This document shows, piece after piece, positions 8,402 through 16,903 of a DNA stretch of 64,000 nucleotides. The DNA is from Allolucifera butyrica (GTDB lineage Bacteria; Bacillota; Negativicutes; Sporomusales; UPPP01), in assembly GCF_900476375.1 (NCBI RefSeq), contig NZ_UPPP01000058.1, positions 1 through 64,000 on the forward strand. The letters are read 5' to 3'. Numbering within the stretch: the first letter of the stretch is position 1; every line of letters begins with the position of its first letter. A program made the translations under genes and the position numbers. The notes below the pieces were generated by a model. The model ran no database searches. It saw only the letters and a program-made list of their open reading frames with translations, and was not told the origin of the DNA.

Positions 8402-8556
8402 CCAAAAGAAAAGCAGCGAGCAGGACTCCTTAAAAGGAGCCAGGACATAAAGCCAGAGGGAGGTGATTCGTTAACAGTCACCTTCGATACCTAATGACTA
8501 CCAGAGGGGTCAATTTTCGAACGCGAAAAAGGGTCATTTTTCAGGCGCTATTGACA
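8402..8556 (+). mobile_element. Remnant of one end of an IS21-like element
   Basis: GGGGTCAATTTTCG (8507 on) and AGGGTCATTTTTCAGG are direct-repeat-like units, and the piece ends TTGACA at 8551-8556. Read from the right, this gives TGTCAATAGCGCCTG followed by AATGACCC and AATTGACCC units, the style of IS21-family termini. A short open frame upstream (8402-8494, KEKQRAGLLKRSQDIKPEGG then a stop) could be the tail of its last gene. No transposase remains. The boundary sits 24 bp upstream of the third SnoaL-like copy and explains why that copy lost the duplicated leader. Confidence 0.5.
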
Positions 8557-8579
8557 CGCAGAAAGGAATGGTCTTTATT

Positions 8580-8969
8580 ATGGAGCATGAATTAAGAGAA
8601 TTAATCCAAAAATGTGACCTCGCAATACAACAAGAAGATTTTGATACGCTTATGAATTATTATACAGATGATGCAATTTTGGTTGTAAGACCTGGGATGA
8701 TTGCACGAGGTAAAGAAGAAATCAAAAAAGCATTTATTGCCATTGCGAAATATTTCAATAATAGTCTTGTCCCGGCACAAGGGGAAATGGTTATTTTGGA
8801 AACCGGAGATACCGCGTTGGTTATTTCACAAGCCTTCCTTAAAGCCGATATAAAAGATTCAAAATATTCCATGGAAAGAAGATCAACCTATGTATTTAAA
8901 AAAGATTCGCACAATGCCTGGCTTTGTGCTATTGATAACTCATATGGTACAGATTTGCTAAACAAATAG
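8580..8969 (+). CDS. SnoaL-like / NTF2-fold protein, copy 3 of 3
   Basis: Again the same 129-residue protein. It differs from copy 1 by two synonymous changes (AGT for AGC, ACC for ACT). Sequence identity upstream begins only at the ribosome binding site (CGCAGAAAGGA); before that lies the IS21-like remnant. Three identical proteins with only silent changes point either to very recent copying or to selection on the product. Confidence 0.85.
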   Translation: MEHELRELIQKCDLAIQQEDFDTLMNYYTDDAILVVRPGMIARGKEEIKKAFIAIAKYFNNSLVPAQGEMVILETGDTALVISQAFLKADIKDSKYSMERRSTYVFKKDSHNAWLCAIDNSYGTDLLNK

Positions 8970-8993
8970 TAAGTGAGCGTCATAACTGAGTAA

Positions 8994-9062
8994 GGAGCGG
9001 GTTTAATGACAACTGTGTGTCGACAACCCCGTCCCCTTGACACGTTCGTCCCCTTGACACGT
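8994..9062 (+). repeat. Repeat B, copy 5 with duplicated tail
   Basis: GGAGCGGGTTT and AACCCCGTCCCC flank the standard core. The tail CGTCCCCTTGACACGTT is present twice in tandem (to 9062), which suggests slippage or recombination at the repeat end. Confidence 0.85.
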
Positions 9063-9363
9063 TCTTAATGAAAAGAAAATGTTTTACGATGTCATAATGG
9101 AACGCCGGAAAAGGTAAGGCCGCTATTTTTACCCAAATAAAAAGCCATCAATCGAAACACACTCTGTTCCCGTCTATCGGCGGGTATTTTTATACGTGAA
9201 TCTTACCACCTGACTTAACCATAAGAAAGTCGTTTTGGCTCCCTAAAAAAATATATATTTTTCAATACTATACTATTTTAAAACATAGCCTTAAATTAAT
9301 ATTAATAAATCCACCGTTTACCTATAAGTTTACGGTGGACATTTTTTATATAATGATTCCTTA
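9063..9363. other. Gene-free stretch with two terminators
   Basis: CCCGTCTATCGGCGGG followed by TATTTTTAT (9169-9193) is a weak plus-strand terminator. A strong bidirectional one (9310-9348) ends the MocR gene. No coding signal is visible. Confidence 0.5.
9310..9348 (-). terminator. Terminator of the MocR-type gene
   Basis: TCCACCGT (9310-9317) pairs with ACGGTGGA (9332-9339), with A/T-rich tracts on both sides, so it can work in both directions. It lies 24 bp past the stop of the minus-strand gene. Confidence 0.8.
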
Positions 9364-10809
9364 TTACTGCCTCTCACAATTATCCGCAGACCTAAACCAA
9401 ACAGAGGATAATAGTCTAATTCCTGATATAATTTCTTCCTCTGATAAACTGCTAAATCCTATTAGGACCATGTTGTTTGAATAGCTTTGTAAGTTAAGCC
9501 AATATTCGGATACAGAGTATACTTTTACATTAACTTTTTTCGCTGATTCTATTAATTCTTTTTCTGTCATTCCATTGTTAACTTTCAATAATATGTGTAA
9601 GCCGGCATTCTTTCCATATATTATTACGCGATCTTTCATTAATTCATTAATGCTACTGATAAGTGTGTCATGTTTCTTTTTACTTGAAAGACAGATTTTA
9701 TTAAGATGTCTGTTCCAGTGTCCTTGTTGTATAAATTTGTACATGGCTCTCTGTTCCAGCCAAGATACAGAGCAATTATATTTTGAGAAATTGGACTGAT
9801 AGTTTTCTAATAAGACTTCTGGTAAAACGAGAAATCCCATTCTCAAACTGGGTGCAAATGTTTTTGAAAAACTATTTAAATAGATCACGCGACCTTTTTT
9901 ATCAAGTGAGTGAATAGATGGTATTGGTCTGCAATTATAACGTAATTCACTATCGTAATCATCCTCGATAATATAAGCATTATTTTTTTCTGCCCACTCT
10001 ATAAGATTAAGCCTTTTATTAATAGGCATTACAATACCGGTTGGAAACTGATGTGAGGGAGTGGTGTATAAAACTTTTGCCTGTGAAAGCTCAAGCTGAT
10101 CTAAGTTTACTCCGTCTTCTTGCAGTGAGATAGGAGCAACATGGTAGCCATGGTTTGAAAAAATTTCTCTGACACTATCATAGCAGGGGTCTTCTACTGC
10201 AGCTAGATTTATGTGAGGCATCAGCAACTGGCAAATTAAACCTAAGCATGACATAGCGCCAGAACCAATGATTATTTGTTCCGGCTTGCATACTACGCCT
10301 CTTGATTCGTTTAGATATTTTAGAATTTGAATCCTAAGATCCCAGTCGCCGTTTCTATCATTATATGCGGTTAGGCAGGCAGTTTCATCAGATAATAATA
10401 CTTGATTCAGCAATCTGCGCCATATACGAAGCGGAAAGTTTGCGATATCCAACCGGCCATATTGAAAATTATACTTTGGCAATTTAGAAATGCCTTGTTC
10501 ATGAATTTGCTCAGAAGAAGTGGGTTCTTTAAAGTCATGTCGATTAATATGTGAGCGATTATCGGTTCCCGTTCCTATACTCTGTACTTTATAGCCACTA
10601 CCGATCTTATTTTTAACATACCCTTCTGAACAAAGCTGTTGATATGCACTTTCAACAGTATTTCTGCCAACGAGCATTGTTTTTGCAAGTATTCTTGTAG
10701 ATGGAAGCATGGTACCTTCTTCCATTTCCCCAGATACTATTTTATCTTTTAATTGACTGTAGATCTGCGTGTATAATGGTGTTTTTGAATTTTTATCTAG
10801 TAGCAGCAT
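9364..10809 (-). CDS. MocR/PdxR-type transcriptional regulator (GntR HTH fused to aminotransferase fold)
   Basis: 481 residues. The N-terminal winged helix (residues 10-75: PLYTQIYSQLKDKIVSGEM, LPSTRILAKTMLVGRNTVES) is GntR type. A linker of about 45 residues leads to a class I/II aminotransferase-like domain. PLP-site residues are visible: YTTPSHQFPTG, EDDYDSELRY, and the Schiff-base lysine K316 in SFSKTFAPSLRMG. MocR proteins use PLP or an amino-acid adduct as a signal; typical targets are PLP synthesis or amino-acid genes. It is divergent from an HD-domain gene across a 295-bp gap; a PPOX-family gene, a fold shared with PLP-forming PdxH, lies two genes on. That link is suggestive only. Confidence 0.9.
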   Translation of the reverse strand: MLLLDKNSKTPLYTQIYSQLKDKIVSGEMEEGTMLPSTRILAKTMLVGRNTVESAYQQLCSEGYVKNKIGSGYKVQSIGTGTDNRSHINRHDFKEPTSSEQIHEQGISKLPKYNFQYGRLDIANFPLRIWRRLLNQVLLSDETACLTAYNDRNGDWDLRIQILKYLNESRGVVCKPEQIIIGSGAMSCLGLICQLLMPHINLAAVEDPCYDSVREIFSNHGYHVAPISLQEDGVNLDQLELSQAKVLYTTPSHQFPTGIVMPINKRLNLIEWAEKNNAYIIEDDYDSELRYNCRPIPSIHSLDKKGRVIYLNSFSKTFAPSLRMGFLVLPEVLLENYQSNFSKYNCSVSWLEQRAMYKFIQQGHWNRHLNKICLSSKKKHDTLISSINELMKDRVIIYGKNAGLHILLKVNNGMTEKELIESAKKVNVKVYSVSEYWLNLQSYSNNMVLIGFSSLSEEEIISGIRLLSSVWFRSADNCERQ

Positions 10810-11104
10810 ATATTTTCCCTCTTGACTGTATCCATCGATTTTTAAATAATTGTCCCTTGAAATGGAGTCAATTATATTATATGCTAAATCTCGAAATATA
10901 TATAGTTTTAATTATACTGGCAGAGCTTCTAACGACTGGCTTTAAATGGTGGAACTGTAAAATACGAATATATAATTTAAACTCTACATGAAACCTATGA
11001 ATATCCTTAAAAGGTTCAGGCAATCCAATGTTTTTGCCCAATTCACCCAATAGGTGAAACTACATCAGCCCGTAACGGCTGAATATTAGACGGAGGTATT
11101 CTAC

Positions 11105-11605
11105 ATGAATAAAGAAACTATAATTAGCAAAATGAAGTCAGCGTTTGAAAAAACTATTCCATCCGAAATAGATCATGCACTTAATGTCTTAGAAAATGCT
11201 GAAATTATAATGAATGGAGAAGGAATCATAGGAAGAGAAAGCTATCTTATATCAGTAATTGCTATACTTCATGATATAGGAATGATTAATGCGAAAGTGA
11301 AATATGGTTCGACTTCTGGCCCTTATCAAGAAAAAGAAGGACCTGCTGCTGCAAAAGAGATACTGGTAGGTGAATGCTTAAGTGATGATGAAATGGAAAG
11401 AATCTGTTATATAATAGGCAATCATCATACGCCTAGCAAAATCGATGGGGTTGATTTTCAAATAATCTGGGAAGCCGATTTATTAGAAGCACTTAAAAAA
11501 TTTGATAAAGAAGCTAGTCAAGAAAAACTAAAAAATACTATTGAGAAAAACTATAAAACTAAATCTGGGATTGACTTAGCTAAAAAAATATTGATTATGA
11601 ATTAG
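11105..11605 (+). CDS. HD-domain phosphohydrolase
   Basis: 166 residues from the ATG at 11105 with CGGAGG 7 bp upstream. The metal-binding residues of the HD superfamily appear in order: IDHALNV, AILHDIG, ICYIIGNHHTP and a late ADLLEALKKF aspartate. The protein probably hydrolyses a phosphate ester or nucleotide; the substrate is open. In its leader (11036-11090) two small hairpins, TTCACCCAATAGGTGAA and CAGCCCGTAACGGCTG, lie close together; no known riboswitch class was matched. Confidence 0.8.
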   Translation: MNKETIISKMKSAFEKTIPSEIDHALNVLENAEIIMNGEGIIGRESYLISVIAILHDIGMINAKVKYGSTSGPYQEKEGPAAAKEILVGECLSDDEMERICYIIGNHHTPSKIDGVDFQIIWEADLLEALKKFDKEASQEKLKNTIEKNYKTKSGIDLAKKILIMN

Positions 11606-11758
11606 CGTTATCAGACATATTTTGAGTGTGCTTAATCTAATAGTGAAAATATAAAGAGCCTTTAGGTTGAAGGTGAGAAATAATATTTTAAACGATGTCC
11701 ATTGGTCTAATTTGCATAGTGGCAAATTTAATGATTATGAGAAAAGAGAGGAAGATTA

Positions 11759-12247
11759 ATGTTTAGAGAAATGAGAAGAGGTAAGCAATTATTATCAATA
11801 GAAGACACTGTAGCTGTAGTAGATAGATGCACAAATGGTATCTTGGCGTGCTTAGGTGATGAAGATTATCCTTATGCAGTTCCAGTTAGTTATGTTTATT
11901 TCAATGAAAAGATTTATTTTCATTCAGCAAAAGTTGGACATAAAATCGACGCTATTAGCAAGAACCCAAAAGTATCTTTTTCGATAATAGATGAAGATAC
12001 GATAGTAAGTGAAAAATATACTACTAATTTTCGTAGCGTTATTATTTTTGGGAAAGCAAGAATTGTAGAAGGTGATGAAAGGTCAAAAGCTTTTAAGGTT
12101 TTAGTTGAAAAATATTCAGGAGATCAACCAGAGAAAACCAGAAATGAAAAAATAGCCGGATGTATGCAAAGTTATATTATTGCAATTGACGTAGAACACA
12201 TAACAGGCAAGGAAGCTATAGAGTATGCTAATGCTAAAAGAGGCTAA
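11759..12247 (+). CDS. Pyridoxamine 5'-phosphate oxidase family protein (NimA-like)
   Basis: 162 residues, split-barrel flavin-binding fold: MFREMRRGKQLLSIEDTVAV, GILACLGDEDYPYAVPVSYV, KIYFHSAKVGHKIDAISKNP, SVIIFGKARIVEG. This is the pattern of the small FMN-binding PPOX/NimA branch, which includes 5-nitroimidazole reductases. True PdxH activity is unlikely from the sequence. AAAGAGAGGAAG lies just before the ATG. It follows the HD gene after 153 bp; co-transcription is possible but not shown. Confidence 0.85.
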   Translation: MFREMRRGKQLLSIEDTVAVVDRCTNGILACLGDEDYPYAVPVSYVYFNEKIYFHSAKVGHKIDAISKNPKVSFSIIDEDTIVSEKYTTNFRSVIIFGKARIVEGDERSKAFKVLVEKYSGDQPEKTRNEKIAGCMQSYIIAIDVEHITGKEAIEYANAKRG

Positions 12248-12285
12248 CTAATTGATGTTGATTCCTGTACTGTGGGAGAACGGAG

Positions 12286-12567
12286 ATGGACTTTCTGGCG
12301 AGGCGCCCTAAAATTATCCTGCATCTGATTGAACAAAAAGGAAAGCATGGATGCCATCATGGACATAAAGTTGGCGATAAATTTGATTATGATACGGAAC
12401 GCGGGCAACTATGCCCAATGGCGGCCCATGTTGCTTTTCCATATGTTGAAATTTTACGTTATGGAGGCGAAGTCCCTCTAAGTCAGGATTATGAGCAAAT
12501 GGTTTTTTGTTGTCCGGATGTGGATGTCATTAATGTATTTCAAATTGAAGTTATTCTTCTGGTGTAA
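12286..12567 (+). CDS. TIGR04076-type small protein
   Basis: 93 residues with GHKVGDKFDYDTERGQLCPM, HVAFPYVEILRYGGEVP and CCPDVDVINVFQIEV. These match the conserved blocks of the TIGR04076 family: a Gly-His region, an LCP motif, a GG-x-P segment and a C-terminal CPD. Two or three cysteines suggest a metal or cluster site, but the function of this family is not known to me. It begins 39 bp after the PPOX gene. GGGAG stands somewhat far upstream, so the start is less sure. Confidence 0.65.
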   Translation: MDFLARRPKIILHLIEQKGKHGCHHGHKVGDKFDYDTERGQLCPMAAHVAFPYVEILRYGGEVPLSQDYEQMVFCCPDVDVINVFQIEVILLV

Positions 12568-12591
12568 GATAGCCGTTTGATTCGTGGGGAA

Positions 12592-12648
12592 CTGTCAGAG
12601 GGATGGGGGTAATACAACTGCTTGTCGACAACCCCGTCCCCGTAGACA
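12592..12648 (+). repeat. Repeat B, copy 6
   Basis: A longer palindrome: CTGTCAGAGGGATGGGGGT with AACCCCGTCCCCGTAGACA, core AATACAACTGCTTGTCGAC. It shows that the outer TGTCA/TGACA ends belong to the element. A separate hairpin AGCAAAGG / CCTTTGCT follows at 12659-12690 without a T-run. Confidence 0.85.
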
Positions 12649-12747
12649 ATATAATAAAAGCAAAGGGTAGTTAGCTCTTAACCTTTGCTGTGGAGAAAAT
12701 GCGCCGCAGGTAATTCCGAATTTAAACGAAGATCAGAGTATAGATAA

Positions 12748-13183
12748 TTCCAGTAAATTATCTATTTTTCTTTTCTATTCCAAATTGCGCTAATTAGAAT
12801 TTTTGAAAAGTATGGAAGCTTAAAAAATAAGCCTCACTTGAATATCCAAGGAAGAACGCTTAATGGAAATGCATTTGAAACAAATGCGTATAGTCCGACT
12901 GGGAAATATATCGGCAAAGATATACGTGAATATAGCGAAGATGGAAGGAATTTCACGTTAACAAGATGATGCTGTCGGTAATAAGCCAATTCACTATGTA
13001 ATTAAATCAAAAGAATGTAATAAGTTTGACTCAAACGAACGTCTAACTGAAACAGACCGCTATGAAGGAACATCTTTGCTTTTAACTGATGTTACTATTT
13101 ATAGCGGTTATGATAAATATGGTAACTGGACTAAGCGGATTAAAATAAAGGGATATTCTTTATATCCTATACAAGAAAAATAG
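12748..13183 (+). pseudogene. Decayed gene for a secreted-type protein with a 'YDKYGNWTKR' motif
   Basis: One frame is open from about 12748 to a TGA at 12967-12969 (GRTLNGNAFETNAYSPTGKY, EDGRNFTLTR). The next frame continues the protein from 12968 to a TAG at 13181-13183 (AVGNKPIHYVIKSKECNKFD, YDKYGNWTKRIKIKGYSLYP). Adding one G before GATGAT joins them. The YD-x-x-GNW-x-x-R text is typical of beta-strand repeats in surface or lipoproteins of Firmicutes. No N terminus or signal peptide remains, so this is a 3' fragment as well as a frameshift. Confidence 0.6.
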
Positions 13184-13209
13184 AGTACTTTGAGCAGTGA
13201 AAAATTGTT

Positions 13210-13261
13210 AGGGGAGGGGTTAATGACAACTGCGTGTCGATAACCCCGGCCCCCTGACACT
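13210..13261 (+). repeat. Repeat B, copy 7
   Basis: AGGGGAGGGGTT and AACCCCGGCCCCC flank AATGACAACTGCGTGTCGAT. The left arm has lost two bases, so the stem is bulged. Confidence 0.85.
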
Positions 13262-13370
13262 TTAAAGTCCGGGCACTTTTTTGTGTAGATGACCAAAATT
13301 GGCCGGATTTGATTAGAAAAGGTTAGCTAGAAAACTATGTGCGAACTTTTAAAAGGATTTATCACACGGT

Positions 13371-13420
13371 CTGACGGGGTTAGTGACACCCTGTATGTCG
13401 ATAACCCCGTCCCTTGACAC
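13371..13420 (+). repeat. Repeat B, copy 8
   Basis: CTGACGGGGTT and AACCCCGTCCC flank a diverged core AGTGACACCCTGTATGTCGAT, ending TTGACAC. Confidence 0.8.
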
Positions 13421-13649
13421 CCTTCCGTCCTTGGTACGATCTCGATGGTGGAGTTATGCTTAAGACCCTCATAGAGCATGTTCATGGCTCACAGGTGAAA
13501 GGCCACCAGATCGGAGGCGTAGGTTTTAGCCGCGTCGCCATGCTGTACGTAATTTTAATTATCACTGGAAAGTCTGGTTAGGATCTTTGGAGGGGGGTAC
13601 TATATTACTATCAATGGCAATCTGGAGCGGCTGCTGAAAGGGGTAGGCT
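13421..13649. other. Gene-free stretch before msrAB
   Basis: No convincing gene. A short plus-strand frame (13456 on, MLKTLIEHVHGSQ ...) and a short minus-strand frame (... QHGDAAKTYASDLVAFHL) are both open here; either could be a remnant, and neither was recognised. Confidence 0.35.
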
Positions 13650-14729
13650 ATGAGCACAGATGATTCAACAGACATCGGCGTGACAAGCCACAGGCAATTT
13701 CAACCTCCGGTTGGTGAGGGCCATCGGGAAATATGGCTTGCGGGGGGCTGCTTCTGGGGACTTGAGGCATACCTGGATAAGCTTAACGGGGTTATCCATA
13801 CGAATGTGGGTTATGCCAACGGAAATACAGAAAATCCAAGCTACTATCAGGTTTGTCACCACAACACTGGTCACGCCGAGACGATCTACGTTCAATATGA
13901 TCCCATGCGCATTGACTTGGCCAACCTCTTGACCTACTTTTTTAAAGTGGTTGACCCGACGTCAGTGAACAGGCAAGGCAATGACTGTGGTTTCCAGTAT
14001 CGCAGCGGCATCTACTACAAGGACCCTGCAGATAAGGCAATAATCGATCAGGTGATCGCCCAAGAGCAGAAAAAACATTCCGCGGTTATTGCCACAGAAG
14101 TGTTGCCGCTTCGCAACTATTACGTGGCTGAAGAATATCACCAAAAATATCTCGAGAAAAATCCGAGCGGATATTGCCATATTGACCTGTCTAGCTTGGA
14201 CAAGGACCCAATGGCTAAAGGAAACGAGTCCGTAAAGCATATTCACCGAACCGATGAACCCGAAAAAATCGTTCCCGGAGCCTATAGCAAGCCGAGCCAA
14301 GAAGAATTAGAAAAGAAATTAACGAGTACGCAGTATAAAGTTACCCAATGCGAAGGGACGGAACCCCCCTTTGCTAACGAATATTGGAACAACCACGAAG
14401 AAGGCCTATATGTCGATGTTGTGACAGGTGAGCCGCTATTCAGCTCTCGGGACAAATACGATTCAGGAACCGGCTGGCCGAGTTTCACCAAACCAGTTAC
14501 TTCAGACGCGATTACCACAAAGACGGACAGAAGCCTATTTAGGGAACGGGTCGAAGTCCGCAGTCATCACGGCGACAGCCATCTTGGGCATGTCTTCAAT
14601 GATGGCCCGAAAGACCGGGGCGGGCTGCGGTATTGCATGAACAGCGCCGCACTTAGGTTCATACCTGTCAGTAAAATGGCAGAAGAAGGTTACGGGGAGT
14701 TCAAGCCTTTAGTCAAAAATGGCGGCTAA
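13650..14729 (+). CDS. msrAB: Bifunctional peptide-methionine sulfoxide reductase MsrA-MsrB
   Basis: 359 residues, ATG after AAAGGGG. Residues of about 25-190 are Msr[15 protein letters not shown] with catalytic C34, then [16 protein letters not shown] and [12 protein letters not shown]. Residues of about 215-355 are Msr[51 protein letters not shown], and the catalytic C329 in [11 protein letters not shown]. MsrA repairs the S and MsrB the R epimer of methionine sulfoxide, using thioredoxin. The zinc-binding CXXC pairs of some MsrB proteins are absent. No signal peptide, so cytoplasmic. It is more GC-rich than its neighbours and stands alone. Confidence 0.95.
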   Translation: MSTDDSTDIGVTSHRQFQPPVGEGHREIWLAGGCFWGLEAYLDKLNGVIHTNVGYANGNTENPSYYQVCHHNTGHAETIYVQYDPMRIDLANLLTYFFKVVDPTSVNRQGNDCGFQYRSGIYYKDPADKAIIDQVIAQEQKKHSAVIATEVLPLRNYYVAEEYHQKYLEKNPSGYCHIDLSSLDKDPMAKGNESVKHIHRTDEPEKIVPGAYSKPSQEELEKKLTSTQYKVTQCEGTEPPFANEYWNNHEEGLYVDVVTGEPLFSSRDKYDSGTGWPSFTKPVTSDAITTKTDRSLFRERVEVRSHHGDSHLGHVFNDGPKDRGGLRYCMNSAALRFIPVSKMAEEGYGEFKPLVKNGG

Positions 14730-14889
14730 TGTAGCTTGAAGTTGTGAGGGGCGAAGCGGGTCTCTTCTTCATTTTCACCGAAAGGGGGCAAACAAGAGAA
14801 CTAAATCACTTTTCTAGCTGTGGAAAAATCCACCAGTATCAAATGATATAAGTAAGATATGCTAAGCATCAATAATAGGAGGAGCTTCA

Positions 14890-15201
14890 ATGTTTATTAA
14901 CGAGAGGTATAAAGCAAATGGACTTGTTATTAGTCCTTTTGCACCTCATGCGCAAGATTCCGTAAAAGTATTATATAATGGATTATTGCTGCAAAATGGT
15001 GCCAACGAAGTATGGGTACATGTCGGATTTGGAGAAAAGTGGGACAAGGCTCATGACTACAAAATGGAAAAAACAGACAATGGGTTTGAAGTAAATTTTA
15101 TGGTGCAATACTCAGACACTCTAAACATTGCTTTTAGAGACTCTGCATCCAACTGGGATAACAATTCTGGTGATAACTATAGTTTTGGTATTGCTCATTA
15201 A
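14890..15201 (+). CDS. Stand-alone CBM25-like carbohydrate-binding protein
   Basis: 103 residues with AGGAGG 9 bp before the ATG. The text VKVLYNGLLLQNGANEVWVH, VGFGEKWDKAHDYKME and LNIAFRDSASNWDNNSGDNY follows the family 25/53 starch-binding module: an xVxYxGxL start, W-x-x-H-x-G-x-x-x-W, and a late N-WDNN-x-G-x-NY. Such modules normally hang on amylases; here the module is the whole protein, with no signal peptide. It may bind intracellular glycogen-like polymer or regulate an enzyme; this is inference. Confidence 0.75.
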   Translation: MFINERYKANGLVISPFAPHAQDSVKVLYNGLLLQNGANEVWVHVGFGEKWDKAHDYKMEKTDNGFEVNFMVQYSDTLNIAFRDSASNWDNNSGDNYSFGIAH

Positions 15202-15686
15202 TTATTTCATATCGGAGATTAAATCGTTGTAGGCGCTAGCTGTAAAGGGAAGTGCCTTTTAACTTTTCGACAGTTCCATACTCTTAGTCAGTTTCAGGTG
15301 GATAACGAAAAAGCTTATCGCAATTCAGTTCGGATATTGCGAATAATCGATAAATAACCGGCTAATTGGGCCGGTGTTTTCTTCTCAGCCATTTTCATCA
15401 CTCCATGCAGTGAGTATGGGGGAACATATCCATTGATCCCTGATTTCGCCGTTATACCCGATACGGAGACCCATGACTAATCTTAAACGACAGCGAAAAA
15501 AATGGGCGGACTTGCGAGGTCACGGATCGCCGCATCGAACCCCTGTCCTACTTATAAGGAGCTTACAGAGGGACAATTGTAGGAGGCAATAGGGTGAAGA
15601 TCAGATAGAAATAGTAGACAGGATACAACCTGGAGCAAGCCAAAATCTTTGATTTTGGCGAATCCATGGACTTCGTAAAAAAAAGG
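15202..15686. other. Gene-free stretch between CBM25 gene and repeats
   Basis: The hairpin ACCGGC / GCCGGT followed by GTTTTCTTCT (15357-15384) is a plausible terminator. A frame open from 15223 to 15354 ends DNEKAYRNSVRILRIIDK and may be a gene tail, unrecognised. A perfect 9-bp-stem palindrome GCCAAAATCTTTGATTTTGGC lies at 15639-15659. Confidence 0.45.
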
Positions 15687-15740
15687 CGTGTCAGGGGGCG
15701 GGGTTAATGACAACTGTGTGTCGACAACCCCGTCCCCTGT
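15687..15740 (+). repeat. Repeat B, copy 9
   Basis: GTGTCAGGGGGCGGGGTT and AACCCCGTCCCCTG around the standard core. It is directly followed by repeat A copy 5, the only place where the two families are adjacent. Confidence 0.9.
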
Positions 15741-15744
15741 CTAT

Positions 15745-15913
15745 CAATAAACTTCTGCCCAAATATGTAGAATTTGGCAGGAGTTTTGCTTTTTATGGGA
15801 AATAAAGGTTGTTATAGGCGTTTTAGATAAACGGAAATGGTCATAGTTCTTCGGAAAATAGGCATAGTTTTAAAAGCATAAAGGAGTGTCGACAACCCCG
15901 TCCCCCTGACACG
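15745..15913 (+). repeat. Repeat A, copy 5 (full length)
   Basis: The hairpin ACTTCTGCCC ... GGCAGGAGT starts the copy, and it ends GTGTCGACAACCCCGTCCCC plus CTGACACG, which equals the right arm of repeat B. This copy proves that A and B share the same terminus. It ends 58 bp before hamA. Confidence 0.9.
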
Positions 15914-15970
15914 CCCTTGAGCCGGGGTAAGGCCACTGGCAGTAAAATGCATATGAGAGAGGTAAGCAAA

Positions 15971-16903
15971 ATGTCGGATAATTCGTTGTTAAAAAGCACG
16001 AGCATACCGAGTGGTTTTGACTCTGTGTTTATAGAAGTGAAACACGTATGCAGCCTGAATCTTAAGAACCCGCATTGTCTACGCATTTTCTGTTTGGATA
16101 TCTCTAACAACGCATTTTCGCACACCGCTCTTCATAGATTTCTGCAAAAAAATATTGGTCGGTATGTATTTTCGAGGGCTGCACTAGAAAGATTTCGTTT
16201 GGATGATGAAGAAGAAGCCATTGGTCTTAAAGCAATAGAACTCCTACGTAATGCCTCTAATCCAAAAGACAAAGGAGCTGGCGGCGAACTCGGTGAAATT
16301 CTCTTATACCTTTTTTTGGAGCAAAAACTAAATGCTCCAAAGCTACTCAGCAAAGTCGAGCTCAAAACATCCGAAAATCAATATGTATTTGGTAGCGATG
16401 GTGTTCATCTACTGTGCGATAAAGATTTAGCAGGTGAACCCTACTATCAATTGGTTTTTGGAGAGTCCAAAATTATTGGCAGTTTAAAGGATGCCATAGA
16501 TGATGCTTTTGATTCCATTGCTAAAGTAAATGCTAAACCTGACAACGAGTTAAGACTAATAGAAAGCAATATTCTCAATGAATCGTTTGACGAAGCGACA
16601 ATCGAATACATAAAAAGCTTGATTATCCCCTCGAAGCGAGATTTAAGCATAAGTATTGACAGAGCGTTTGGAGTTTTTCTTGGGTATACAATTGGGATAG
16701 ATGCTTCCCGGTATTCGAATGCTAATTACCGGAAAGCAGTATTAGATAAAATGGCTAACGATATACAAACGAATGCTGCACATATCGCGCAAAAAATTAT
16801 AAATGCAAAAATGTCTGGCTACTCATTCTATTTCTACGTTATTCCTTTTGACGATGCCTCCAATGACAGAGCCGCTATCATCAAAAAATTGAAAGGGGAA
16901 TGA
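15971..16903 (+). CDS. hamA: Hachiman-type defence protein HamA (DUF1837 nuclease)
   Basis: 310 residues from the ATG at 15971 (GAGAGG 8 bp upstream; an open frame from 15917 begins near the repeat and is not preferred). The DUF1837 core is visible: GAGGELGEILLYLFLEQKL near residues 102-120, VELKTSENQYVFGSDGVHLL near 130-148, and VFGESKII near 161-168. The D ... GESK arrangement is that of a PD-(D/E)XK-like nuclease. In Hachiman (and the related AbpAB), HamA is the DNA-degrading effector held in check by the helicase HamB. Its stop overlaps the hamB start (ATGA), so the pair is translationally coupled. It is the first defence gene after the repeat-rich segment. Confidence 0.85.
   Translation: MSDNSLLKSTSIPSGFDSVFIEVKHVCSLNLKNPHCLRIFCLDISNNAFSHTALHRFLQKNIGRYVFSRAALERFRLDDEEEAIGLKAIELLRNASNPKDKGAGGELGEILLYLFLEQKLNAPKLLSKVELKTSENQYVFGSDGVHLLCDKDLAGEPYYQLVFGESKIIGSLKDAIDDAFDSIAKVNAKPDNELRLIESNILNESFDEATIEYIKSLIIPSKRDLSISIDRAFGVFLGYTIGIDASRYSNANYRKAVLDKMANDIQTNAAHIAQKIINAKMSGYSFYFYVIPFDDASNDRAAIIKKLKGE

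Noticed and set aside
11020-11104. Riboswitch in front of the HD gene
   Set aside because: Two short hairpins are present, but no conserved core of guanidine, preQ1, fluoride or ZTP classes could be matched.
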